64,000 bases of DNA, from assembly GCA_964035545.1 (NCBI GenBank), contig OZ037771.1:5388628-5452627 (forward strand), in the 5' to 3' direction. Within the stretch, counting starts at the first letter, position 1. Every line of letters starts with the position of its first letter. The position numbers and the translations under genes were made by a program. A model generated the notes under the pieces. That model was not told the DNA's origin. It ran no database searches and saw only the letters and a list, made by a program, of their open reading frames with translations. Of this stretch, positions 34,179 through 45,022 are shown piece after piece. Origin of the DNA: Bugula neritina. Its lineage: Eukaryota > Bryozoa > Gymnolaemata > Cheilostomatida > Bugulidae.

Positions 34179-37100
34179 CTATGTCGAGCACTCTCGCGTG
34201 CTGAAGTACAGATAGTTAGCAGCAATAATTAAATCATCTTCATCATATAAATCGGTGACATCATTTAATTCACAGGTTCTTGATATCTCGTGGTAGTTCA
34301 CAGAGTAGCAACGAGCTTCTTTTACACACATGGTAACACAACTCCTTGATGACAAAGCTGTCACCGTAGAGATTACGTGATTTGTCAGCCGCTTGTTTGA
34401 TGCTTTGCAGAATATTTGTTGCTGCTTACCGTTATCAAAAGTCTTAGAGAGCTCCAGGTGTGACTCTACAATAACAAAGTTATCAGTAAAACCAACACAG
34501 CAAAAACCCAAGATACTGGTAGCATGCCATTTTGTTTTCTTTGCTCATTTTATTCTGAAAAAATCCTCTCACTTTCAGTTAATCCTTAAAAACTTTTTAC
34601 AATGATGTGGAGCGACTTATGAAAGGTTAAAACAAATTCAATAAGAATTTTTTCACATAGCAAACTTTCGAAACTTGGTTCCATGCATGTTAAAAAAATT
34701 AATTAGAATTTAAAATGACACAAAAAATAATTTAAGACAAACAATTGTTACTTCAGGTTTTGCAAACCATATTGGGCTGAAAGCAATTTTAAGTCACTGT
34801 TCATGGTACATGAAGCATGTAAAACTGCAGACTTAAGGTAAAATTCTGAATACCACATACCACATAGATAGCTACTTTTGTAAACAGTGAGTATACATAC
34901 AACTTGAGAACACTGAGTAAAACCTGTGAACATTAAGCACAACTTGTGAACACTGAGCACAACTTGAGAACACTGAGCACAACTTGAAAGTACTGAGGAC
35001 AACTTGAAAGTACTGAGGACAACTTGTGAACACTGAGTGATATAAAGCTGAGAACAGGACCTTCACAAGGAAAGTTCTCATAATGAAATGTTGCATCTCC
35101 CATTACACTGAGAGTGTTCCAGTTGATATATAATATTTCCTTCATCACGACAGTCAAGGTTCAGGACTTGGTCAGCAGACATTTCTCTATCCCAGAGATT
35201 TATCCATGATAGTTTACCAGTCAGCATTTGCGAAATATCTAGACCTCCAACTAAAATGAGAAGCAGGGGGTGGGTGTATGAGCATTCATCAATTAGAAAA
35301 ATTATTTATGCTGCATCCAGGATTTAACATACTGATTGCTACATCAAAATGCTGCATTTGAGTTGCTACATTTAAGTTGTCATACATGAATATCAAGTTT
35401 GGCGCGTAATAATATAGTCAAACTGCTGCACAGAGTAAACCTACCCATGAAGTTTAGTTGTACACAAGTACACATACTCAAATTACAACATTCACCATTT
35501 TTGATTCACAATACTAATCTTCATCCTTCAACGTTATTGATTGACTCAAAATAATAATTATAATCATTCAATGTGATTGGTTGACTCACGACACCGATCT
35601 CTCTATCATTCATTATGATTGGCTGATTCGCAATACTAATCTTTATCACGCAACATGATTGGCTGATTTGCAATACTAATCTTCAACACACAGCGTGATT
35701 GGCTGACTCACGATACTGATCTTGATCATTCAACATGATCAAAGCTCCCCCTCTCACGAACTCTGAGCCAGCTGTATCTGATGTTCTGTACAGTTGAAGT
35801 TTACCAGACTCCTCAACGTCTGTGTACCACTGTATATAGTTGCAAATAATTTAACTTCAAAAATAGCAACAGTAGTAACTAAATTTGCCAAGTCTTAAGA
35901 TTTATAAAAATACGTAACTGCTACCTATAAAATACAGCATATATGAAAGCATGTATTAATAATTTGTTAATGCTTTCAGGAATCCATGACATGAATTTTC
36001 ATATATACTTTGAGGCATTACTAGGTTACAATTTACTATAATATATACATGTATAACTTGGTTACAGATAGATCACTATACATACAGCTATAGAGCATTA
36101 TAAATACAAATATATTGTTGCACATATAAAATATATCTAATACAATACATACAGACATATTATTACACATTATAAAGGTAATATACAACTATAGGTACAT
36201 ACTGTTTTAATATTAATTATTCATGCAATTATAATATTCTTATGCAATATACAGTTATATTTTATTATACTTACAGATATGTTAATATATACTCACATAT
36301 ATTTATACCCTGATATAATATACTCAAGTGTTACACCTACAGCATGCAGCTAAATTATAACCACATCACTCACCGCCAGGCTGTCATTAGCCCGCCACGT
36401 AAAGCAATGCTTATTCCATCCTTTCAACAAGGTTGAGGCCTCTGACAGAGGAACTGCCCACAGAAAGAACTGCGCATTTCTGATGTAGATTTTAAAATTC
36501 AAATTTGGACCGGAAGAATACAAATTCAAAAGGAACTCGTTGTGAGGAGAAGCTATAAAATTCAGAAACCAAGATTATAATCACCCATTCATGTGTGAGT
36601 GTGTGTGTGTGTTATTTCGAAGATTATTGTGATGAGAAACAGTCTCTATTTTTGAGAAGCATTGCCAATAGGACCAATAAAGGTTTATACTCATGTATAC
36701 AGAAGCTCATATACCTGTATATATACAGTGAGGGCCCTGAAGCGTGCACAGAACAAGTCCCATATTTAATATTTAATGGAGAAATTGAGAAAAGCTTTGT
36801 GTTTCAAATTAAAAATGCAGCATAGGAAGTTATGTTCTTTTGATAATTTCAACCCGCACCCCAAACAAAAATTTAATAATAAAATTAAAGAAATTAGGCT
36901 GTCTCAATTTTTCCACTATTGTTCCTAAGTGAAAGCCAGGAGTAAAAATATTTATTCAAATATATTTTAACATATGATCATGTATAACTAGCGTTCTCTT
37001 GGCAGGTATACATGCATTTTCACTGCAAGATAAAAATATTCACTTGAAATTCTGATTCTACTGTCTTGCAGTTGCTGCTATTGAAACATTTACATGCAGT

Positions 37101-40100
37101 CATTAGTCTTGATTTGAAGAAGCATAATATTTTTATTGCTAACTATTGAAGTGTCAACTGTCTTGCTTATCTTTCATTGTAAATAATTAGCATGTTGCAT
37201 GTGACCATTAGAATAAAACATTAATTTTATTGGAACTGTAACTGAAACTGTAGCAGACTTAAAAAAAAATATCTCACAATATTTTAACATGTAATTAAAT
37301 CTGAAATTTTTGTTCATAAGATTATAATGTTACCACATATTTTGAGCCAGCTATTATATGGCATATACTTGGGTGCTCATACTATATTTTAATGACAGCT
37401 TGTCTACTAGAAAATATAATTTTTGCTATTGTTTTCTAAGCCATGAGGTCTCTATGGCTATGCATGCAACTAACATTTACTCATGTCATTATCTTCTTAG
37501 CCGTATTTGCCTTAATTAAAATCAATATATACATAACTTTAAATATCTGCCTTCCCAAACTTTTTTAGATAAATCATTTGTTAACTACAAAAAATATCGA
37601 CTTTTGCCATGACAGCTTATTTTAACCTGTTTGGTTAATGTGATTCGAGACAATTGTAGGATTGGAATCACGGTAGACCTGCTATATCTATTATAGGGCA
37701 CATTAGTTTAAATTTCCAGCTACATGTAGGTTCAGATTTTAACATTGTGTTTGTTTTCCATACACACAACTATATTGCTATTGTATGGCTTTCTCTGAAA
37801 TATTATATGCAAACATACAGATCAGTAAAATCATGTGCATAAAGTATTACAGTATTGATTTATTATTATATATAGCAAAATATTGCTACATATTATACAG
37901 AGTAACAGAGAAACTGCTGGCAACTTATATGAGAAATATACTTAAGTTAGGTCTCAGCTCATAAATGCACAAAATAGAATTAGCCACAAGGTTCTAGAAT
38001 TCTAAAACTTCTGCCTCCTTCCAGGATTTGAACCACAGACCTCTAACTTGCAGGCCAATTACATTATGGGATTGCTGGGGAATCACAACTCTACGCAATA
38101 ATCTCAACAAAAAGAAAACTGAAATTTAAGAACTGGAAAAGGTGGCGTGTATTATAACAATAATTGAACAACGGTGATGCAGCTATATAACAAGAGAACA
38201 CAACTAATAATTTAATTAAGTAACAAAATGTACTAAAAAGTGTAAACACATATTGTCACTACACCTTTGGTAGTTTGATATTTTTGCAATGAGTTTTTAA
38301 ACTGGGTATATGAATGCTTCAGTGAGCTTAAAGCAAAGTTGGTGACACTCTAAAATATATAATAACAGTATTATGCTAATTTATTAACCAAACAAACTGT
38401 AATATTGAACTGCTTAAAATATATTAATTAAAAGCATTGGCAGAGGCTATCATAATTTAGTCAGATTATTCATTTAGTAATTATGCTATGTGCATGCATG
38501 TTTGCTACAAACTCTATTGAGCAACAAATATACATGAAATATATTAATTATTAGTTATTAAGCATACCGGGAAACGCATAAAAGTAAGTAAAGATTGCAT
38601 AAAAATAGTAGATAGTCACTAAATTTATTTAGCAAAGATCAATTTTGAGAATCACCCAAGCCTTAAAACTTGGATAATAAGCTTGCACAGTTGAGCAAAT
38701 TTCTCATCAAATTGATATTCAGTACCTCATGTTGTATAAATGTGTTGTAAACATCATGACATATATTACCTATCAATAATTTAAAAGTTCAATACTTTAA
38801 ATTATGACGTGCTAGCTGATATTGATTTTATGTCAGATTGTATTCAGAGCTAATTCCTATGCAAAAATATTCTGCTTGAAGCTCTATATTCACTGTTTTA
38901 TTAAAATTAATTGCTCTAAAAAACTTAAAATTTTTCTGGTATTTCTTGGCAAGCTTTACTGCCGTAATCAAATTTTATCCAATTATTCACACTACAATAA
39001 ACCTGCTATTTATGAATACATCTTTTGCTTCAGCTAATTCCATTTTGCTCTCTGTTAATATTTTATAGCATATTTTATTAGCTAGATGTTATCACAATTA
39101 TGCTATATATATTATTTAAAATTTTGAACAAAAAATATATATTGAAATGTGTAGGTTGTTAGCTTCTTATTTTCCCATATACACCAGCTGAGAGCAGATA
39201 GTAAACATGTTTTTAAAAAATGGCTTTCATTGTTAATTTGTAGCCTGTGAAATTATTGCTTGGTAATTATTATGAAGCTTTTGCTGCTCGGGGCCCCAAA
39301 ATCTAAGCCAATACTGACCTGGAAACTTAAGCTTTGCAATATAGAAACAGAACAATATACGTTATATAGTCTCTATTAAATGACATCGCTACTCAAAGCT
39401 GGGGGATAGCACACTACCCAACTTCACTGCTAATATTGCTGATATGTATCTAATAATCTGCTCTCTTAACCATTTAGGATCAATAGCTGAAAAATTGAGA
39501 TAGCCTATGTTCTTTAAATTTCATTATAAATTTTGGTTTGGGGCACGGATTGAAATTCTTGCGAGAACATAACTTCTTTTGCTACATTTTTAATCTAGAA
39601 CACAGGCTTGTCTTAATTTCTTAGTTACTGCACCTGCCACCTCCTAACAAGGAAGTTTTTGCCATAGCCTACAAGAGTTTGTGCTTTGCAGTTATAGCTT
39701 CATTCTTACGACAGCTTACAGTAGCAACGCTGGGTTTTGATGTAAAAAGTTATAATAGCTTCTATAGTTGTTATTTAAAAAAAACTTTGCCCCCACTGAG
39801 ATTCGAACTTGAGACCTCCGGCTTGCAAGCAATTATGTGCATCATTACACCACTAGGACCACTGGGTGATCACAACACTACATGTTACATACACATAATG
39901 GCTGGCAATATTCCGTGACTGCGAAAACACACAACTTACATGATAAAGGTGTGGAAAAGCTGAACAAATGAAGATCTCCAGATGCAAAATAGCCAGCAGA
40001 AAACCAGAAACAGAAAGTAAGCTCTGGAAGATCTGGTAGACTCTCCTGGTACAGGTAGGTGCTGATGGTGTGCTGTTGATGGTATACAGGCAGCCGTAGA

Positions 40101-40933
40101 GCATCTGAAACTAAGAAAAACTGAGTCATAGTTTTGTTTGATGATTTGTTTATACATGCATGGTATACTACACTATTAAATTTCTATATAAAATACTATG
40201 AATTAATTAAAGGCACTCGCATAAAACTTGATTATTATTTTAGTCGCGATTTAAATGTTTATGCTTTCGGAAGAACACAGTTGTACATTAACAAGTACCA
40301 CTGAGACTAAATTGTTTACAATGTTTTTTCCTATTATTCATGTTGAACTAGTCATGCTTTTCTGACTAAATTTCTACGTAACTATACTTTCTAATGTGTG
40401 ATAAAACAATGCAAGTAATGCACAGCTCATTAACACTTTAGTGCAAATTACTACGTATAATCATGGCAATATGAAGACTTCAATCCCGCTTAGCATTAAA
40501 AGCTACATTTATTTTCTATTGCCAAAGTTAAAATTTGTTGTGCATGTGAAGAGTTTCTTATAGAAAGAGTGCTGCAATACAAACATTGCTGAAAATTTAA
40601 TAAAGAAACACCAAGTTAAATTAATACATCAGAAATTCTTTGCGATTGAGTATAAAGTTAAATTAAGAGCCAGTTTAGCACCCTTCCCCCCTCCTCAGCA
40701 TTAAATGATTATGCAGATAAGTCTAGTTAAAGTGCAATGTTACACAGACGATTCTTTATGCTGCAGCATGCTATGAGTCCTCAATACCAACAAATTAAGA
40801 CTTGCATGGTTAATCTAGGATTTCGAGCTTTTTGTGTGACACACCCACCTAAATTTCTTCCAAATAGAATGCATCCTATGATTATTGAAAGAAGGTGAGA
40901 ATTCATGCCTCCAGATATAAGACGTAGATACAT
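34179..40933 (-). CDS. Secreted pentraxin-PAN/Apple domain protein (one frame break)
   Basis: Coding exons are 40,849-40,933 (signal; start at 40,933 or 40,906), 39,940-40,110, 36,374-36,552, 35,712-35,829, 35,061-35,250 and 34,179-34,465. The start at 40,906 gives MNSHLLSIIIGCILFGRN, a good signal peptide. The pentraxin-like domain shows LPELTFCFWF, HLFSFSTPL, SSPHNEFLLNLYS, WNKHCFTWRAN, GGALIMLNDQDQ (the calcium-site region) and LSWINLWDREMSADQVL. The last exon is a PAN/Apple-like module with SCVTMCVKEARCYSVNYHE and RTCELNDV, ending at a stop. Intron phases agree at every junction. However, exon 5 loses one base of frame between DEGNII and NWNTLSVMGDA at about 35,122-35,136, so it is a pseudogene, a sequence error or a polymorphism. 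The likely role is extracellular ligand recognition (inference). No paralogue is seen nearby. Confidence 0.78.
34900..35043. repeat. 21-bp minisatellite next to pentraxin exon 5
   Basis: About six units of GCACAACTTGTGAACACTGA type occur, starting within 20 bases of the predicted donor GTGAAG|GTCCTG. The - strand unit (CAAGTTGTCCTCAG) loosely resembles the donor region (GAAGGTCCTGTTCTCAG), but the link is weaker than for the other arrays. Confidence 0.8.
35488..35711. repeat. About 41-bp tandem array seeded at pentraxin exon 4 donor
   Basis: Five diverged units follow the exon directly. Each unit repeats the last 28 or so exon bases plus the donor. The exon ends ATCAAGATCAGTATC|GTGAGTC; units carry AAAGATTAGTATTG|CAAATC, AGATCGGTGTC|GTGAGTC and so on. 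The fourth boundary retains a perfect GTGAGT. Confidence 0.85.
38025..38100 (-). mobile_element. tRNA-derived SINE head, family 2 copy 1
   Basis: The - strand carries an A-box-like CCCATAATGTAATTGG and a B box GGTTCAAATCC at tRNA-like spacing, with GCCTGCAAG between them. It shares this layout with 39,795-39,885. It lies inside a pentraxin intron. Confidence 0.55.
39795..39885 (-). mobile_element. tRNA-derived SINE head, family 2 copy 2
   Basis: CTAGTGGTGTAATGATGCAC (A-box region) and AAGTTCGAATCTC (B box) flank TTGCTTGCAAGCC. The cloverleaf is degenerate and there is no CCA-proximal stem match, so it is a SINE head or tRNA pseudogene and not a working tRNA. Confidence 0.6.
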
Positions 40934-41109
40934 GTCTCTGCAGACCAGTGCTTCACAACTGAAATAATATGAACTTCACAATACAATTTAAATTACACTG
41001 ATCCATAATCTGCCACAGCTTTACTGGATAATCATCATAGAAGAATTGATTTCACAGAAATTCTGTTTACAAGGTCAAAAGGGAGAGAACTCCCAGTTGG
41101 TCATTATAC

Positions 41110-41335
41110 TAGTGTATATCTACACTCCCGCAAGTTTATAGTCACCATCCCTGTGAGAAAACCTCTGATGGAAGGGGTTTTTTTTTGTTAAATCAGGCTA
41201 AGGACTTATTCAGAGGAGGCACAGGAGCAATTATGACTGGATGCTCTCCCTAACATCACCAATAGCCTTTGCCGGCTCAAACCCTTAACTTCAAGTTTAC
41301 TAGGCAAACACTCTAACTTCTAGACTACGGACACC
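41110..41335 (-). mobile_element. SINE family 1, copy 1
   Basis: Reverse complement of the element at 42,402-42,605. It has a tRNA-like head (TCCGTAGTCTAGAAGTTAGA, B box GGGTTTGAGCC), a body with GAGAGCATCCAGTCATAATT and CTGAATAAGTCCTTAGCC, and a TTTAACAAAAAAAA A-run. Confidence 0.88.
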
Positions 41336-41439
41336 CCTTATCCTGTGCAAGTATACTTATAATATTGTAAACTGTTGTTATGATCATATCATGAAGCAGA
41401 GAACTGCCAAGAGCACCAGACTCCAGGAGGAAAATAATT

Positions 41440-41500
41440 AGCCAGACATTGAAAAAGGTGCGCTTACTACTGAGCTAACCGGAGTAGCTCTAAAGTGCAT
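41440..41500 (-). mobile_element. Isolated tRNA-like A-box segment
   Basis: The - strand has GGTTAGCTCAGTAGTAAGCG, a good A box and D-arm, but no B box at the right spacing. It is probably a tRNA pseudogene or the head of a third SINE. Confidence 0.35.
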
Positions 41501-41726
41501 GGAACTCTATTTACATGGTTGATCTACATAACACTGATAAACTGTGTTACTTGCAAAGATCACTAGGTGCATGCAGGAAATCAATGATTATTATAATATA
41601 TTTAATTATATTAGGTGCTTGATGATGTTTATATATTATGTTTTATTTTGTTTCTATGATGCAGTAGGTTGTGTAAACTGAATAGGAAAAGTAACAAATT
41701 CACAAGGGAAATGATGTTTGCAGAAC

Positions 41727-41732
41727 TTTATT
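41727..41732 (-). terminator. Poly(A) signal AATAAA of the NME gene
   Basis: An AATAAA lies about 165 bases past the stop codon on the coding strand, a sensible 3' UTR length. Confidence 0.6.
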
Positions 41733-41895
41733 CACAATTTACTTATACAATTGGTAAAATCATCTTCGTGGTACCATTCAGCAATAAAACCTTCATAATC
41801 TAGAAAAAGTGTGAGAGTAAAGAGTTGAGGAGATTGCAGTAGTTGGTGTATGACTAGTCCGTCTCAAAACACATCAACATAGTTTGGTGCTGAGT

Positions 41896-43865
41896 CTATT
41901 CATAAACCCAGGCTTCTGAACAGCTTGTCCACTGCACCAGTTCTTCAGGCTTGAACCAAAGAGCTACTTCTTTAGCTCCACTCTCGGGGGAGTCACTACC
42001 GTGACAGACATTCCTGCAGGTACACAGCAGCATGTATATGTATAACCGAATAGTGTGCACTAAAATAAAGCTGGCTGTTAAGTGTCATATTTAGTGAAAT
42101 GTATACTCTTAACGTCCCACCATTACACAGATTACATAACAGTAAACTCTGTACCTTCCGATATCAATGCAGAAGTCCCCTCGTACAGTTCCCATGGCTG
42201 AATCTTGAGGATGAGTAGCTCCTAGAATGAGGCGTCCATACTTTGCAGCCTGGCTACCTTCCCATGCCTGCCAACAGAGGAAGTGTGTGGTTCAGCTTAC
42301 AAACGATTGGTTGAATTGTTAAGTATAACTTAGTACAACTAGCACTAAAAGACAGAAATGTAGCATATGTTATACTACACCATGTTGCACTAAACTAGGG
42401 AGTAGCCGTGGTCTAGGGGTTAGAGTGGTTGCCTCGTAAACACGAAGTCATGGGTTCAAACCCCAACAGATACCATTGGTGGTGTCAGGAAGAGCATCTA
42501 GTCATAATTGCTCCTGTGCCCCATCTGAATAAGTCCTTAGCCCAATTTAACAAAAAATCTTTCAATCATAGTTTCTCACAGAAAGGGCAACTATAAAAGT
42601 TTTATTATGTTGCACTAGAATATTATATTTCCTGTATTGCATCATGCAGTGCTGTATTACATTGTGTTATACTGTATTGTGTTACATTACCATAATATAC
42701 TAAAAGAACTTACCATGGCACAGACTGGCCCACTGGCCATATACTTCACAAGTCCTGGGAAAAATGATTTGCTTGAGAGATCAGCGTAATGTACTCGTAG
42801 ATGTTCTTCAGTTGGCTGAACAAAACAAACACAACATATAGACAGTTAGAAATCTAAAGAGAGTTGAATTCCAGTTTTGAGAACTCATAGGGTTGGTTTG
42901 GTTTCAAATCACACCAAAATTATGGGCAGTTCACCATTAGCAGATTATATTTCTAAGCTAAGAGAGGTAAGGTGATCTTGTAACCATGTAAGAAAATAAA
43001 GCTACTAGTAGTTAGGTATTCACTTAGGCTCAATATAACATAGTCTTAAAGTATACTGCTTTGTCTATGAATCAAAAATTATCTTCAATAGCTAGAGCAT
43101 GGACAATGACATATTTATTTTTTTAAACTTGGCCTTAGTTTTCATGTTAGAAATATAAATATTTAAAGTGACACCAACAGCAGCAATAGCTGATTGATCG
43201 CAATAAATAGGAATGGGCCATTGATTTAAAATGCTTCCAAGTTAGTTTCACTAAAAGTAAGTCTAATATGGATATTCTCTTGAGATCTTACCCTTCAAAA
43301 TTTAAACATATTGATATATTTTTAATAAGCTAGATAGCCATAAAATTACTGTGAGTTCGTTAATTAGATATTCATAATCATATCATTATCAATATCATAA
43401 TGACTACGATAATCATAAATATTAAAAATATATCTAGCGAGTTAATCAGCTATACTTATAGTTATTATCAACTTCACAATGACAAATAACAATTACACTT
43501 ACACCGATATATAAATATTTATATTAACATTTAATTTAAATTATAACTTACAAACTTAAGCTTGAACTTCCAACTTCAACTTGAAGAAAATTCGAAATAC
43601 TAATGACTCAATATAAATACTGTAAGTGTAAGTGTAACACCAACAGTAACACTGACAGTGACTGTAAGTTTTAATTTAACTTCAAGCCTACCTGCATAAA
43701 TTTCATTGCTACCAACTTAAGTCCTTTTTTCTCAAATCTAGAGATGATCTCCCCAATCAGTCCTCTTTGAACACCATCAGGCTTTACCATAATAAACGTT
43801 CTTTCGCGTGTCTGAGCCATTGCAGGTGAAAATGAAGAAAATATTGCAAGGAATGCGAGCACCAT
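41896..43865 (-). CDS. NME: Nucleoside diphosphate kinase, group I, with hydrophobic N-terminal extension
   Basis: NDPK transfers the terminal phosphate from ATP to NDPs through a phospho-histidine. Exons are 43,692-43,865, 42,714-42,815, 42,155-42,267 and 41,896-42,013, totalling 507 bases (168 aa). Visible are [60 protein letters not shown] and the active-site His in NVCHGSDS. The C-terminus WVYE is of the NME1/2 type. The usual cytosolic start would be MAQTRERTF at 43,822. An earlier in-frame ATG at 43,865 adds [15 protein letters not shown], which resembles a signal or membrane-targeting segment. Both starts may be used. All splice sites are GT-AG and phases fit. Intron 2 contains a SINE. 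Confidence 0.95.
42402..42605 (+). mobile_element. SINE family 1, copy 2 (reference copy)
   Basis: The tRNA head (GTAGCCGTGGTCTAGGGGTT, GGGTTCAAACCCC) is followed by a body with GTGGTGTCAGGAAGAGCATC, AATTGCTCCTGTGCC, TGAATAAGTCCTTAGCCC and an A-rich run. A conserved tail follows (GGGCAACTATAAA). The motif GTCAGGAAGRGCATC is, as I recall, common in SINE bodies of several animal groups. The copy lies in NME intron 2. Confidence 0.9.
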
Positions 43866-44872
43866 GAAGAGATTAGTCAAAAAGGATTCTTCCACGCTAA
43901 GCCGGTTATATTTTACTTAGTTCCGTAGCTCTAGCGTCATAATTGGATACTTATATCAAGTATAAAAACCGATATTTATAACTGAGTTATCAAATCAAAG
44001 GCTAGCAAAAAAAATGTTGTAGGAGACAACTTTGGATAAAGTTGTATCCTCTGAAATGGATCGAAATAATACTTTCTAGCTCATTGGCCGTATCTTACCA
44101 GACCATTTTAGAAAATGAGAACGCAACTACCGAAGCAGTCATTACTGCACATTATATCGAAGATTTTCAAAATGATTGCTACTTGCAGCACGAGTTGTAG
44201 CAGATTTACATTAGTTACCCTGTTTTCAGCAGTCTGATATGACATCTGAATTTGTCAAAACTATGAAGCTGAACAACAAACTACTATCTTTGTTCACATT
44301 TCATGTAATACTTATATAATGATAGCAATTAGCTTGGATTGTGCAGATGCTATATAATTGCTGTGCCACTGTGTAGAGAAACCGGAGTACCCTGCAGTCG
44401 CATACCTGCGGGTAAATCTACCAATTTCCTGAGGACTGCACACATGCAAGATTTCATGTTTCAAACGGGGCCAACAACTCCAGTTGGATCTTGTTTGTTT
44501 AATAAACCCGGAGATTTCAGTCAATACTCAAGCCTAACTGCACTAATCACTACTTCACAAATTTAAATATAACTCAACTTATGAAAGAACACAATACACA
44601 TTTACGTGATATCAGTAACTAGGTAGAAATTCACCATGAAACGTGTGACTGCTTGCGAGTGGTAAAACTGGTGTTTTGGGTCATAAATGCTACTTAAAAC
44701 TGCTAAATAAGCCAAATGTAGTGTAACTGGCCTAAACATACATACAGCCTACAAGCTAATGTTCTGGTTATTCTATCTATGCAGAAAACAGACACATATA
44801 GCCAATCAAGATGCTTTTTTTAAATGGCATTCAAGGCACACAATGTGAAGACAACTTCTTATAAACTTGAGC
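43866..44872. other. NME 5' flank and NME-MITD1 intergenic sequence
   Basis: Contains the presumed NME promoter. No TATA box at a convincing place and no further gene. The 70-75 codon ORFs here lie antisense to each other and have no family signal. Confidence 0.5.
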
Positions 44873-44878
44873 TTTATT
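44873..44878 (-). terminator. Poly(A) signal AATAAA of the MITD1 gene
   Basis: An AATAAA lies about 145 bases past the stop codon on the coding strand. Confidence 0.6.
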
Positions 44879-45022
44879 ATACAATATATAAAAAATTGAA
44901 TTTCATGTCTAAAAGAGATTGTCACATATCAACGTTTTCAATTACCTAAACTATTTACAATCGTTTTTAAAAAACCTATTCAGTATTGCGGATATTCCGG
45001 AATCACAACAGAACTAAAATAA

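Noticed and set aside
39795-39885. Functional tRNA gene
   Set aside because: A and B boxes are present, but the acceptor stem does not pair and a related degenerate copy exists; better read as a SINE head.
43380-43660. TATCATTATCAATATCA and CACTGACAGTGACTG simple sequence as a regulatory site for NME
   Set aside because: It lies inside NME intron 1 and resembles simple-sequence patches seen throughout the window.
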